DNA of 9,882 nt from CAXDRM01 sp963991775 (GCA_963991775.1 CAXDRM010000051.1:1-9882), one strand, 5' to 3'; shown: positions 1 to 6,768, counted from the first letter of the stretch. Program-made: numbers and translations. Notes: generated by a model not told the origin, from the sequence alone.

Positions 1-595
1 CAGCTGCATGTGTCACTCCTTCTTTAACAGTTGTAGCAGCGTTAGATGCTAGTTTGACAGTGTCAGATGCAATCTCCTCTGTTGTTCTAGGTAAAGGTTT
101 TAAACCTTTTTGTTGTCTATATTTATTTTCAACTTTTTTAAGTTCTTGTTCTCGAGCTTTTTGTTTTTTCTCTATAAAATCTTTAACTAGAATAATATCT
201 TGAGGATAAATAGATAAGGTTGTGACAGGACCATTATTCTTTTTTAATTTTAATTTTTTTTGTAATTCTGTATTAGCCCCAGTAATATTTATTTCAAAGA
301 GTGGAACATCTTTTTTCCACTCTTGATGGCTTTGATATTCTGAATAACTAATCTGTAATCCACTAGGTTGTTTATTGTGAATATATTTTTTCAATACCGA
401 AATAAATTGGACGTGACGATAATCACCCGTTTTCCATGCTGGGTCATTGAGATCTACGTTTTCTGGGGCAAACATCTCTTCTATTAATGCTTTATTTAAC
501 CCCGAACTTGCAAGAAATGAAGGCATCCTGCTATGTGAGGCTTGATATTCGGATAATTGTTTTCCATACTTTTTTAAAGTATCATTAAATCTCAT
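1..595 (-). CDS. Partial unknown protein, N-terminal 198 residues, runs off window start
   Basis: An open frame on the minus strand starts at ATG (593-595) and continues without a stop to the window edge, so only the N-terminal 198 codons are visible. I do not recognise the product. The translation begins MRFNDTLKKYGKQLSEYQAS and is hydrophilic and rich in Lys, Gln and Glu, with no signal peptide or membrane segment. Residues about 140-170 form a highly charged, probably helical or coiled-coil stretch (KKQKAREQELKKVENKY), followed by a Thr/Ala/Val-rich region. No clear Shine-Dalgarno sequence precedes the ATG, but a well-formed promoter lies about 25 nt upstream of it. The gene is divergent from the unknown gene at 810. 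A lineage-specific or secreted host-interaction protein is possible, but that is inference from organism type only. The frame is confident; the function is unknown. Confidence 0.7.
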   Translation of the reverse strand, partial: MRFNDTLKKYGKQLSEYQASHSRMPSFLASSGLNKALIEEMFAPENVDLNDPAWKTGDYRHVQFISVLKKYIHNKQPSGLQISYSEYQSHQEWKKDVPLFEINITGANTELQKKLKLKKNNGPVTTLSIYPQDIILVKDFIEKKQKAREQELKKVENKYRQQKGLKPLPRTTEEIASDTVKLASNAATTVKEGVTHAA

Positions 596-620
596 ATTTC
601 AGTAATAAATAGTTAAACTA

Positions 621-656
621 ATAATGTATCATAACATTTTTCTAAAAACTGGTCAA
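621..656 (-). promoter_or_regulatory. Sigma70-type promoter for the leftward unknown gene
   Basis: Read on the minus strand, TTGACC (651-656) is separated by exactly 17 nt from TATGAT (628-633). These are near-consensus -35 and -10 boxes at ideal spacing. The predicted start of transcription is near 621, giving a leader of about 25 nt before the ATG at 595. Called from sequence pattern only. Confidence 0.6.
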
Positions 657-723
657 TTTAATCTTTTAAACTAACAAAATTTAGCATTTATTTGTAATTT
701 TTGTTGAAAAATTGATACTATAC

Positions 724-759
724 TTTACACCTAGTCAAAAATGTGCTAGTATGGACTAT
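724..759 (+). promoter_or_regulatory. Extended -10 sigma70-type promoter for the unknown gene and proS
   Basis: TTTACA (724-729) and TAGTAT (747-752) are separated by 17 nt. A TG one base upstream of the -10 box (744-745) makes it an extended -10. Transcription would start near 758-760, leaving a leader of about 50 nt. Because the unknown gene abuts proS and no separate promoter is evident before proS, this promoter probably drives both. Confidence 0.6.
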
Positions 760-774
760 GCATATTAATTGCAT
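758..774. promoter_or_regulatory. Short inverted repeat at the predicted transcription start
   Basis: ATGCA (758-762) and TGCAT (770-774) form a 5-bp inverted repeat around an AT-rich 7-nt centre, lying on the predicted transcription start of the gene at 810. It could be an operator or a weak leader hairpin. At this length in AT-rich DNA it could also be chance. Confidence 0.2.
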
Positions 775-809
775 GAGATAACACCAAACCAGTAAAAATT
801 GAGGTTTAT

Positions 810-2699
810 ATGTCAAAAGATAAAAAGTTAAAGGAAGATAGAACAAGAGCTGAAAAATTCTATGATTGGGCCGTAGGAACAGATTACAGAACAAATCAAC
901 AAAAACAAGATGATCTTCTTCGAGAGATTAAAGAAAGAGAAGCTGACGTAGAAGCAAGCAAAGAAGGCAAAAAAGCAAGAAAACCTATTCTTGCTTCTTT
1001 ACCAGCCAAATTACTTGCAGGGTATATAACTATAGGGGCATCTATTGTGGTTGGATTAGCAATTTTTGGTGGACCGGCATTAGCATTAGCTGCATTTACA
1101 GCTATTGTGTCAATAGGAGCTATTATAGGTACAGGTGCTATTTTATATACTGGATTTAGTAAGGCTTCACAAGCTATAATAGATAGCAGCTCTCCTGAAC
1201 AACAGCAAAAAAAAGACCTTGCTCAACTTAGAAAATTACAAGCAGAGCAAAGACAAGAAGATGATATTAGCAAAGAAAAACAGACAAGAATTGATAACTT
1301 AAAATCTGCCTCTACTGCAATCTCAGATCTTATATCATCTTTAAATGCTAGTAACCTGGCAAAAACTATGCTTAACATAAACAGTGCTATTAGTGCTAAA
1401 CCAGATGTTTTTAGATTGAGTGACGCACAAAAAGCTCTATTAAAAACTTTAGAATCTTTAAATAAAGTTTCAAAACAAGATAGAACCACTTCTGGCTTAG
1501 CAGCTTTAGTTAAGCCAAAAGATAAGAATGAAAAGAGATCAGATATTGAAAAACTAGTAGTAGATGGAATAAAAGATAATATACTGGTAAATAGTTTAAA
1601 TGATTCTTCTTATACCGAGCTTGCTAGAAAGATTAAAGATTTACAAACTGGTACTCAAGAGCAAAAAGATGCTTATAAAGCTATTACTAGAGCTTTGGGC
1701 GGTGGCAATGTTACTGATCTAAACAAAAAAATAGATATCCTTGCGCAAGGTTTAAGTAGATCTTTAGAAACAGCTCATACCACTCAATTTAAAGAAAACG
1801 CTATATCTGCTTCTAAGGAAAAAAATGCAGAAGTAATTTATAATGCTACTTTAACTCAATTAGCAAATACTATTCATGGACCTAGCGGTGCTCTAACAAG
1901 TACACAATTATTAAGAGCAATAGAGGGAAGTGAAGAGACATTTAATGCTCTAAACACTTTAAAGCAAGAGATCAAAGAGTTAACTACCGCCGACGATCAA
2001 GCAGCTCAACAATTAAAGGTAAACGCCGCATTAGAAGACTTAGTTACTAAATCAGTGGATAGAAGCGTTCTGGCTTATGCAGGCGGTGCAACTACTGCTG
2101 CTGCTGTAAGAGCAGCTGTAGTAGCTGGTGATGATTATACAAATGCTGTTCATGATAGAAGAGCTGATCATACAGCAAATGATACTAGAATAAACGCAGC
2201 AGCAAATTTGACTGCTGCTCAGGCAGCATATAATGCATTCGCTGCTCCTGCTGCTGCTACTGGCGTAGCTGGTTATAGAGCTGAGGCAGATATAACGAAA
2301 GAAAGCTGGAATACAGCCAAAGCATCTGCTAATTATGACACAACTGGGGTTGCTGCTCGAATTGATGATGCATTTGTTACTCAGCTAGCAGAAGCAGAAA
2401 AATTTGCTGATTTATTAAAAACTCAGATAGGTGATCAGAATCTGCGCGAAGCTGTAGCAGTTTCAGCTCAGGCACATTATGTAGAACATGGAGATTTTAG
2501 CAAAGCTTTTGACAATGCAATAAAAACCTGCGTTGAAGGCTTCAAAATGAACTTGCATAGCAGAAGAGAGAATATCGATATAAAAAGAGGTAATCTAGAA
2601 AAATCTGCACAAGGAGCTAATATTTTTAGCTCTGTCGATTCACTTGAACCTACTGTACATTCAAATAAAGACTTAGTTGCAGAGCTTAAGCGTACTTAA
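810..2699 (+). CDS. Unknown 629-aa protein with N-terminal hydrophobic hairpin and Lys/Ala-rich body
   Basis: I do not recognise this protein. The start at 810 is supported by a GAGG Shine-Dalgarno at 801-804. Residues 1-60 are strongly charged and Lys-rich without a signal peptide. Residues about 64-116 are a long Ala/Ile/Gly-rich hydrophobic block that could form two membrane helices in a hairpin. Residues about 128-165 are Gln/Lys/Glu-rich and probably coiled coil. The rest is hydrophilic and mostly helical in character, with an Ala-rich, low-complexity stretch at about 425-500. A cytoplasm-facing membrane protein or a translocated effector with a membrane-insertion hairpin both fit; neither can be proved here. 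Arginine is almost always AGA (about 25 of 29 by hand count), unlike proS downstream, which prefers CGT/CGC. The TAA stop directly abuts the proS ATG, suggesting co-transcription and translational coupling. Confidence 0.85.
   Translation: MSKDKKLKEDRTRAEKFYDWAVGTDYRTNQQKQDDLLREIKEREADVEASKEGKKARKPILASLPAKLLAGYITIGASIVVGLAIFGGPALALAAFTAIVSIGAIIGTGAILYTGFSKASQAIIDSSSPEQQQKKDLAQLRKLQAEQRQEDDISKEKQTRIDNLKSASTAISDLISSLNASNLAKTMLNINSAISAKPDVFRLSDAQKALLKTLESLNKVSKQDRTTSGLAALVKPKDKNEKRSDIEKLVVDGIKDNILVNSLNDSSYTELARKIKDLQTGTQEQKDAYKAITRALGGGNVTDLNKKIDILAQGLSRSLETAHTTQFKENAISASKEKNAEVIYNATLTQLANTIHGPSGALTSTQLLRAIEGSEETFNALNTLKQEIKELTTADDQAAQQLKVNAALEDLVTKSVDRSVLAYAGGATTAAAVRAAVVAGDDYTNAVHDRRADHTANDTRINAAANLTAAQAAYNAFAAPAAATGVAGYRAEADITKESWNTAKASANYDTTGVAARIDDAFVTQLAEAEKFADLLKTQIGDQNLREAVAVSAQAHYVEHGDFSKAFDNAIKTCVEGFKMNLHSRRENIDIKRGNLEKSAQGANIFSSVDSLEPTVHSNKDLVAELKRT
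2080..2270 (+). repeat. GCT/GCA-rich low-complexity tract inside the unknown gene
   Basis: This part of the 629-aa gene has many runs of alanine codons, such as four consecutive GCT-type codons near 2095-2106 and three more near 2249-2257. It encodes an Ala-rich segment (for example AYNAFAAPAAATGVAG). Such triplet runs can change length by slippage without breaking the frame. It is a compositional feature, not an exact tandem array. Confidence 0.45.
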
Positions 2700-3971
2700 A
2701 TGATCCTTTCCAACTTTTTTTTGCCGCTACAAAAGGAAGCGCCAAAAGAAGCAGAAATTATTTCACATAAATTAATGCTAAAAGCAGGCTTGGTTGACAA
2801 GTCTGCTTCTGGTTTATATAGCTGGTTACCTTTAGGTTTAAAATTACTGCGTAATATCTCGGAGATTATTCGTAATAATCTTAACCAAATTGGCGCTAGC
2901 GAATTATTAATGCCTATCCTACAAAACGGAGCTTTATGGTCAGAATCTGGCAGATTAACTGCCTATGGCCAAGAAATGCTAAAAACTGAAGATCGTCATG
3001 GTCGCACCTTAATATTTAGCCCAACTAATGAAGAAATTATCACTGATATATTTCGTAAATATGTTAAAAGCTATAAAACCTTACCTTTAAATCTTTACCA
3101 AATTCATTGGAAATTTCGTGATGAAATTAGACCACGCTTTGGCGTAATGCGTGCTAGAGAGTTTTTAATGCAAGATGCTTATTCTTTTGATATTAACCAA
3201 GAAGCAGCTGCCCTAACCTATCAAAAATATTATGAAACCTATTTAAAAATTTTTCGTGATTTAGGTGTTACTGCCTTACCAGTTAAGGCAGATAATGGCG
3301 CTATAGGTGGTGATTTTAGTCATGAATTTCATATTTTAGCTAATTCGGGTGAAAGCGCTATTTATGCTGATGCAGATTTGCTTAGCAACATCGCACAAGG
3401 TAATTATCAATTTAAGCAACTTAAAGATTATTACGCTGCCGCTGATGACATGCATGATAGTAAAATTGCCCCACAAAATCTAATTACTAAAAGAGGTATT
3501 GAAGTAGGCCATATTTTTAATTTTGGCACTAAATATTCAGAAACATTAGCTGCTTTAGTCACAGATAAAAATGGACAAAAAATTGCAGTTAATATGGGCT
3601 CTTACGGTATTGGCGTAAGCCGTATTGTAGCAGCATTAATTGAAAGCTCACATGATGAGCAAGGTATTATTTGGCCAGAAGAAGTAGCACCTTTTAAAAT
3701 TGTTATTAATCCGCTAGATCAAGCTGAATCTTTTACTAAAGCACAAGAAATCTATCAACAATTACAACAACATAATATTGCTACCTTATTAGATGATAGT
3801 AATAGATCACCAGGTGAAAAATTTGCTGCCCATGATTTAATTGGTATTCCTTACCAGATAATTATTGGTAAAAATTCACTTAAAAATAACCAAATAGAAA
3901 TTAAACAGCGTAAATCAGGTACTAAAGAGTTAATCTCTTATAATGAGGTGCTTGAATATTTTGCTAAATGA
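2700..3971 (+). CDS. proS: Prolyl-tRNA synthetase, short form
   Basis: This enzyme charges tRNA-Pro with proline using ATP in the cytoplasm. The 423-aa protein shows class II synthetase features in order: motif 1 region GLYSWLPLGLKLL (about 38-50), the TNEE loop (109-112), motif 2 with WKFRDEIRPRFG (137-148) and REFLMQDAYSFD (153-164), and motif 3 GSYGIGVSRIVAALIE (300-315). An anticodon-binding domain fills about 330-420. It is much shorter than the roughly 570-aa E. coli form because the large editing insertion between motifs 2 and 3 is absent, as is usual for alphaproteobacterial enzymes. The start gives MILSNFFLPLQKEAPKEA, matching how related proteins begin. The ATG immediately follows the previous stop (TAAATG) with only a weak purine stretch upstream, so initiation may depend on ribosomes finishing the upstream gene. 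It converges with the glycosyltransferase operon, 13 bp away. Confidence 0.97.
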   Translation: MILSNFFLPLQKEAPKEAEIISHKLMLKAGLVDKSASGLYSWLPLGLKLLRNISEIIRNNLNQIGASELLMPILQNGALWSESGRLTAYGQEMLKTEDRHGRTLIFSPTNEEIITDIFRKYVKSYKTLPLNLYQIHWKFRDEIRPRFGVMRAREFLMQDAYSFDINQEAAALTYQKYYETYLKIFRDLGVTALPVKADNGAIGGDFSHEFHILANSGESAIYADADLLSNIAQGNYQFKQLKDYYAAADDMHDSKIAPQNLITKRGIEVGHIFNFGTKYSETLAALVTDKNGQKIAVNMGSYGIGVSRIVAALIESSHDEQGIIWPEEVAPFKIVINPLDQAESFTKAQEIYQQLQQHNIATLLDDSNRSPGEKFAAHDLIGIPYQIIIGKNSLKNNQIEIKQRKSGTKELISYNEVLEYFAK

Positions 3972-3984
3972 TGCAGGCTAAAAT

Positions 3985-4001
3985 CTAATTTATAAAATTA
4001 G
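3985..4001. terminator. Small AT-rich hairpin at the convergent gene ends (possible terminator)
   Basis: CTAATTT (3985-3991) and AAATTAG (3995-4001) form a perfect 7-bp stem with a 3-nt loop. It lies between proS and the convergent glycosyltransferase gene and includes that gene's stop codon. The stem is nearly all A-T and no long U-tract follows on either strand, so it is at best a weak bidirectional terminator. No better candidate is visible here. Confidence 0.25.
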
Positions 4002-5436
4002 CCAAGTGAAAAATCTGCTCTTTAGGGTAATCTTGTTGCTCAAGCACAGCCCGTAAATATTCTGAAACAATAATAACACCATCTGCTTTAAGTAAAGTTT
4101 TGATTTTTTCATTATGCGCTACCGCTAAAATTTTAGCTTGCGGCTTAGCTGCACTACATAAGCTAGTAGCACGATTACCATGAGTAATGATAATATCAGG
4201 CTGATAATTTTTAAGAAGTTTTCTAAGTTGATAAATTGCTAAAATATCAAATTTACTACAATTACCAATTTCACGAAATGTGGCTCCTTGCTGCTGTAAT
4301 GTAGTTTTTACCTGCGCAGCTTTATTGATAATATTTAATACCTCATGCTCTTTATGACGCAAAGCTAAATTATAATTGCAGAACATTTGCTGAATACCAC
4401 CAGATTTTTTGCAAAACATGAGATTTAAGATTCTTAGTTTGGGATTACCAACCGAGGTTCCTGAGTGATTTTTGGCGCTAGACAAAAATTGTATCGAAGG
4501 GCCCTTATTTGGATCCTCTGTACTAGTATCCTGGGTTCCTGAGTGATTTTTGGCGCCAGACAAAAATTGTACCGAAGGGCCCTTATCTGAGTTACTAATA
4601 GTTTTTGGCCCCTCGGTACTATTTCTCGCTTCGCTCGAAATCACTCGGGAACCTAAATTATTACGAGCATTCACCCAATATTGCTCACGAATTTTAGCAT
4701 ATTTTAATAAACGTGAAAATGCATAAATCCTACTTGCAACGATACCATTCACGCCATATAAAAAATGACCACGTAATAAATAATGCTTCAAAAAAGCTAA
4801 ATGCGGCATAATAAGCAATTTAAAAGCCGAAACCGTTTTGCCCTTGCTAAAAAATTCTGCCCCTAAATGATCGGAATAACGATTAATCTTGGCAATTTCT
4901 TGTTGATAATTTTGAATAGAACGATGCTCAATATAATTTTGTAATACGGAAATCTTTTCTGGATTTGTCGGCAATACTACATCATGCACCGAACTTTGGC
5001 GATATGAACAGCATCTTTTATTATAAAGCTGTAACCATAATTTTTTACGATTAAATTTGCTATTTCTAGTCGGAAAATGCGGAATTTCACAAATATTAAT
5101 TTTATAACCATGATAAGCATTAATCGTATCACTAGCTAGTAACTCAGCGATTTCTTCTTGCAAAGCATCAGTTAAAACCTCATCTGCATCAAGGTTTAAC
5201 ACCCAATCATTTTTACATTGCTGCTGCGCGAAAAATTTTTGCTGACCATAGCCTGGCCATTCATTAAAAATTACTTTAGCACCAAACTCTTTTGCTATCT
5301 CAACTGTTTTATCTGTACTACCAGAATCAACTACCAAAATTTCATCAGCTAAATTTTGCACACTAGCCAAAGTTCGCGCCACACGTAACTCTTCATTTTT
5401 TGTAATAATAAATACAGAAAGCTTTGTCTTAACCAT
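3985..5436 (-). CDS. Fusion: GT2 glycosyltransferase + palindromic-element linker + N-terminal half of a GT4 glycosyltransferase
   Basis: Residues 1-260 form a GT2 (GT-A fold) transferase like the KdtX/WaaE-type enzymes of lipopolysaccharide core synthesis: KLSVFIITKNEE at the start, VVDSGSTDKT at 35-44, and the metal-binding DAD in NLDADE (83-85). Its end, with LLRGHFLYGVNG and a Tyr/Arg/Lys-rich tail, is where such proteins normally stop. Residues 262-327 are encoded by the in-frame palindromic element. Residues about 333-483 are the N-terminal, acceptor-side domain of a GT4 (GT-B fold) enzyme: SGGIQQMF (345-352), PDIIITHGNR (413-422), and VIIVSEYL with IFHLANFIN at the end. The protein stops exactly where the linker to the C-terminal GT4 domain should begin. 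That missing domain is encoded just upstream at 5429-5989. The start overlaps the preceding stop by 8 nt (ATGGTTAA), implying translational coupling. Sugar and acceptor specificity cannot be read. Confidence 0.85.
   Translation of the reverse strand: MVKTKLSVFIITKNEELRVARTLASVQNLADEILVVDSGSTDKTVEIAKEFGAKVIFNEWPGYGQQKFFAQQQCKNDWVLNLDADEVLTDALQEEIAELLASDTINAYHGYKINICEIPHFPTRNSKFNRKKLWLQLYNKRCCSYRQSSVHDVVLPTNPEKISVLQNYIEHRSIQNYQQEIAKINRYSDHLGAEFFSKGKTVSAFKLLIMPHLAFLKHYLLRGHFLYGVNGIVASRIYAFSRLLKYAKIREQYWVNARNNLGSRVISSEARNSTEGPKTISNSDKGPSVQFLSGAKNHSGTQDTSTEDPNKGPSIQFLSSAKNHSGTSVGNPKLRILNLMFCKKSGGIQQMFCNYNLALRHKEHEVLNIINKAAQVKTTLQQQGATFREIGNCSKFDILAIYQLRKLLKNYQPDIIITHGNRATSLCSAAKPQAKILAVAHNEKIKTLLKADGVIIVSEYLRAVLEQQDYPKEQIFHLANFIN
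4456..4533. repeat. Partial copy of the palindromic element
   Basis: Positions 4456-4508 repeat the left arm of the neighbouring full element (4534-4586) with only two differences in about 53 bases. They are followed by a decayed fragment resembling part of the right arm (near 4511-4527). The offset between copies is 78 bp, or 26 codons, so the host frame is kept. The encoded peptide, with SIQFLSSAKNHSGT, differs from the full copy at V/I and G/S only. Confidence 0.8.
4534..4653. repeat. Full-length palindromic element inserted in frame (RPE-like)
   Basis: This 120-bp segment is one long imperfect palindrome. Its ends, GGTTCCTGAGTGATTT (4534-4549) and AAATCACTCGGGAACC (4638-4653), are inverted repeats with a single mismatch. 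The arms continue to pair through the GGTACC/GGTACT-like and GGGCCC/GGCCCC stretches to a loop around 4583-4606. It is exactly 40 codons and is read through on the minus strand, with VISSEARN near the start and SVQFLSGAKNHSGT at the end. The length, palindromy and in-frame position in a gene match the behaviour of Rickettsia palindromic elements. I cannot assign it to a named family without a search. It sits exactly between the GT2 and GT4 domains. Confidence 0.85.
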
Positions 5437-5989
5437 AAAGATTCTTTAAAATAATATTTTCTAATTGCTTGGCCGCTTGAGCAAGTGAATATTTTTTGGC
5501 CAATAATTGCTCAGCATTTTTAACTAATTTAGTAGCTAATTTAGGTTGCTTGCTTAATTCGGCTAATTGCTCAGCTAATGCAGCAGCATTAATCTCACAA
5601 AGTAGGCCGGTTTTACCATGCTCGATAATATCTACAGGTCCTAAAGTTTTAGTACTAACTACCGGCACCCCAGCTTTAAAAGACTCTAAAATCACAATGC
5701 CAAAAGGCTCATCAGCCGAAGGTAAACAATATATATCTATGTTTTTATAAAATTCTTGCGTATCTGCAACCCAACCTAAAAACTCGACATTATTTTCAAG
5801 TTTAAGCTGATGTGTTTTAGCCTGCAGCTCGGCTTGCTGCTCGCCCTGCCCGCCAATCAAAGCCTTAAAAGAAATATCTTGCTCTTTAAGTAGTGCCAAA
5901 GCATCTAAAAACATTAACAAATTTTTTTTCGGCACAAAACGCGCCATCGTACCAATAGTTATAAGATTTTGCTCTTTAGCTTTACTCAT
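5429..5989 (-). CDS. Stand-alone C-terminal (donor) domain of a GT4 glycosyltransferase
   Basis: The 186-aa protein is only the C-terminal Rossmann domain of a GT-B fold, group 1 glycosyltransferase, which binds the nucleotide sugar. Visible motifs are GTMARFVPKKNL (13-24), LIGGQGE near residue 45, the EX7E motif in EPFGIVILE, and the VPVVSTKTLGPVDIIEHGKTGLL stretch typical of GT4 ends. A complete enzyme would have about 150-180 further N-terminal residues. Those are absent here but encoded at the end of the next gene in the operon. The start has a GAGG Shine-Dalgarno at good spacing, 12 bp after the rph stop, so this is a translated gene and not a missed frame. It could pair in trans with the N-terminal half, serve another partner, or be an inactive remnant. 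The intact catalytic motif argues against long decay. Confidence 0.85.
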   Translation of the reverse strand: MSKAKEQNLITIGTMARFVPKKNLLMFLDALALLKEQDISFKALIGGQGEQQAELQAKTHQLKLENNVEFLGWVADTQEFYKNIDIYCLPSADEPFGIVILESFKAGVPVVSTKTLGPVDIIEHGKTGLLCEINAAALAEQLAELSKQPKLATKLVKNAEQLLAKKYSLAQAAKQLENIILKNLYG

Positions 5990-6001
5990 TACTAACCTCG
6001 C

Positions 6002-6727
6002 TTATTTACTGGCTGCCAAAGCAGCATCCTGTAATTTAAAAATTTGCTGACATGCTTGCTCAGCTAAATTATGCATTTTGGCAAAGTCATTTTTGCTAAA
6101 CACGCCACCTTCTGCACTTGCCTGAATTTCGACAATTTCATTAGCATCAGTAAGCACAAAATTTGCATCAACATCAATGTTAGAATCCTCTAAATAATCT
6201 AAATCGACAATAGCTTCATCTTGCCACATGCCACAAGAAATTGCGGCAATTTTTTTAACTAGCGGATCTTGCTTAAGGATATTTTCTTGTGCTAATTTTT
6301 TAAGTGCTAAACTTAGCGCTACAAAACCACCATTAATTGCAGCAGTCCGAGTACCGCCATCTGCTTGTAACACATCACAATCAATAATAATTTGTCTTTC
6401 ACCTAATTTTTTTAAATCAAGCGCAGCACGTAAAGAACGCCCAATTAAACGCTGAATTTCTTGGGTACGTCCCGAAGGTTTACCACTGGTAACTTCACGA
6501 CGTACTCGTTCACCTGTAGCACGCGGCAACATAGCATATTCTGCAGTTAACCAACCTTGATTTTTGCCATATAAAAATTTGGGAACCTTATGCTCAATAG
6601 TTGCAGTACATAATATTTTTGTTTGACCGCAACTAACAATACATGAACCTTCTGCATGACAATTTACGTTAGTTTCGAAGGTAATTTCTCGGGTTTGTGC
6701 GGCTTGGCGCTGTGAAATTCTTTCCAT
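6002..6727 (-). CDS. rph: Ribonuclease PH
   Basis: RNase PH is a phosphate-dependent 3'-5' exoribonuclease that trims tRNA 3' ends and works as a ring-shaped hexamer. The 241-aa length matches the usual 238-240. Signature stretches are NQGWLTAEYAMLPRATGERVRRE (about 56-78, here with a positively charged RNA-facing patch), GRTQEIQRLIGRSLRA (86-101), the phosphate-binding GGTRTAA (124-130), and the acidic active-site region DLDYLEDSNIDVDANF (175-190) with its conserved aspartates. The start at 6727 gives MERISQRQAAQTREITFE, consistent with the family. No Shine-Dalgarno is visible, and a perfect TATAAT box lies only about 13 bp upstream, so the message may be nearly leaderless. It is the first gene of the leftward operon, with the glycosyltransferase genes 12 bp downstream. 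Confidence 0.97.
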   Translation of the reverse strand: MERISQRQAAQTREITFETNVNCHAEGSCIVSCGQTKILCTATIEHKVPKFLYGKNQGWLTAEYAMLPRATGERVRREVTSGKPSGRTQEIQRLIGRSLRAALDLKKLGERQIIIDCDVLQADGGTRTAAINGGFVALSLALKKLAQENILKQDPLVKKIAAISCGMWQDEAIVDLDYLEDSNIDVDANFVLTDANEIVEIQASAEGGVFSKNDFAKMHNLAEQACQQIFKLQDAALAASK

Positions 6728-6739
6728 ATTTTTTCGTTA

Positions 6740-6768
6740 ATTATATTGCTTGCAAAATGATATATTAA
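6740..6768 (-). promoter_or_regulatory. Putative rph promoter giving a very short leader
   Basis: On the minus strand a perfect TATAAT lies at 6740-6745, with a weak TTAATA (6763-6768) 17 nt upstream. Transcription would start near 6733, about 6 nt before the rph ATG. The -10 box is good; the -35 is poor, so this is moderate evidence only. Confidence 0.4.

Noticed and set aside
1223..1489. Minus-strand open frame of 88 codons with apparent membrane segments
   Set aside because: It is antisense to the coiled-coil part of the unknown 629-aa protein, with no promoter or ribosome site; the hydrophobicity comes from complement of Lys/Gln codons.
3972..3984. A strong bidirectional terminator between proS and the glycosyltransferase gene
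   Set aside because: The 13-bp gap has no GC-rich stem with U-tract; only a weak AT hairpin overlapping the stop codon is present, so it was listed at low confidence.
4456..4653. The tandem repeat as a CRISPR array or an IS end
   Set aside because: Only two unequal copies, no spacers of constant size, long internal palindrome and no transposase; in-frame insertion fits a palindromic element better.
5429..5436. The two glycosyltransferase frames as one gene broken by a frameshift
   Set aside because: Reading through the overlap would join the end of a GT4 C-terminal domain to the start of a complete GT2 protein, which is a natural gene boundary. Both the stop and the ATG sit where family members end and begin.
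5496..5750. Plus-strand open frame of 84 codons
   Set aside because: It is antisense to conserved GT4 motifs, has no supporting ribosome site, and its protein looks like mirrored codon composition.
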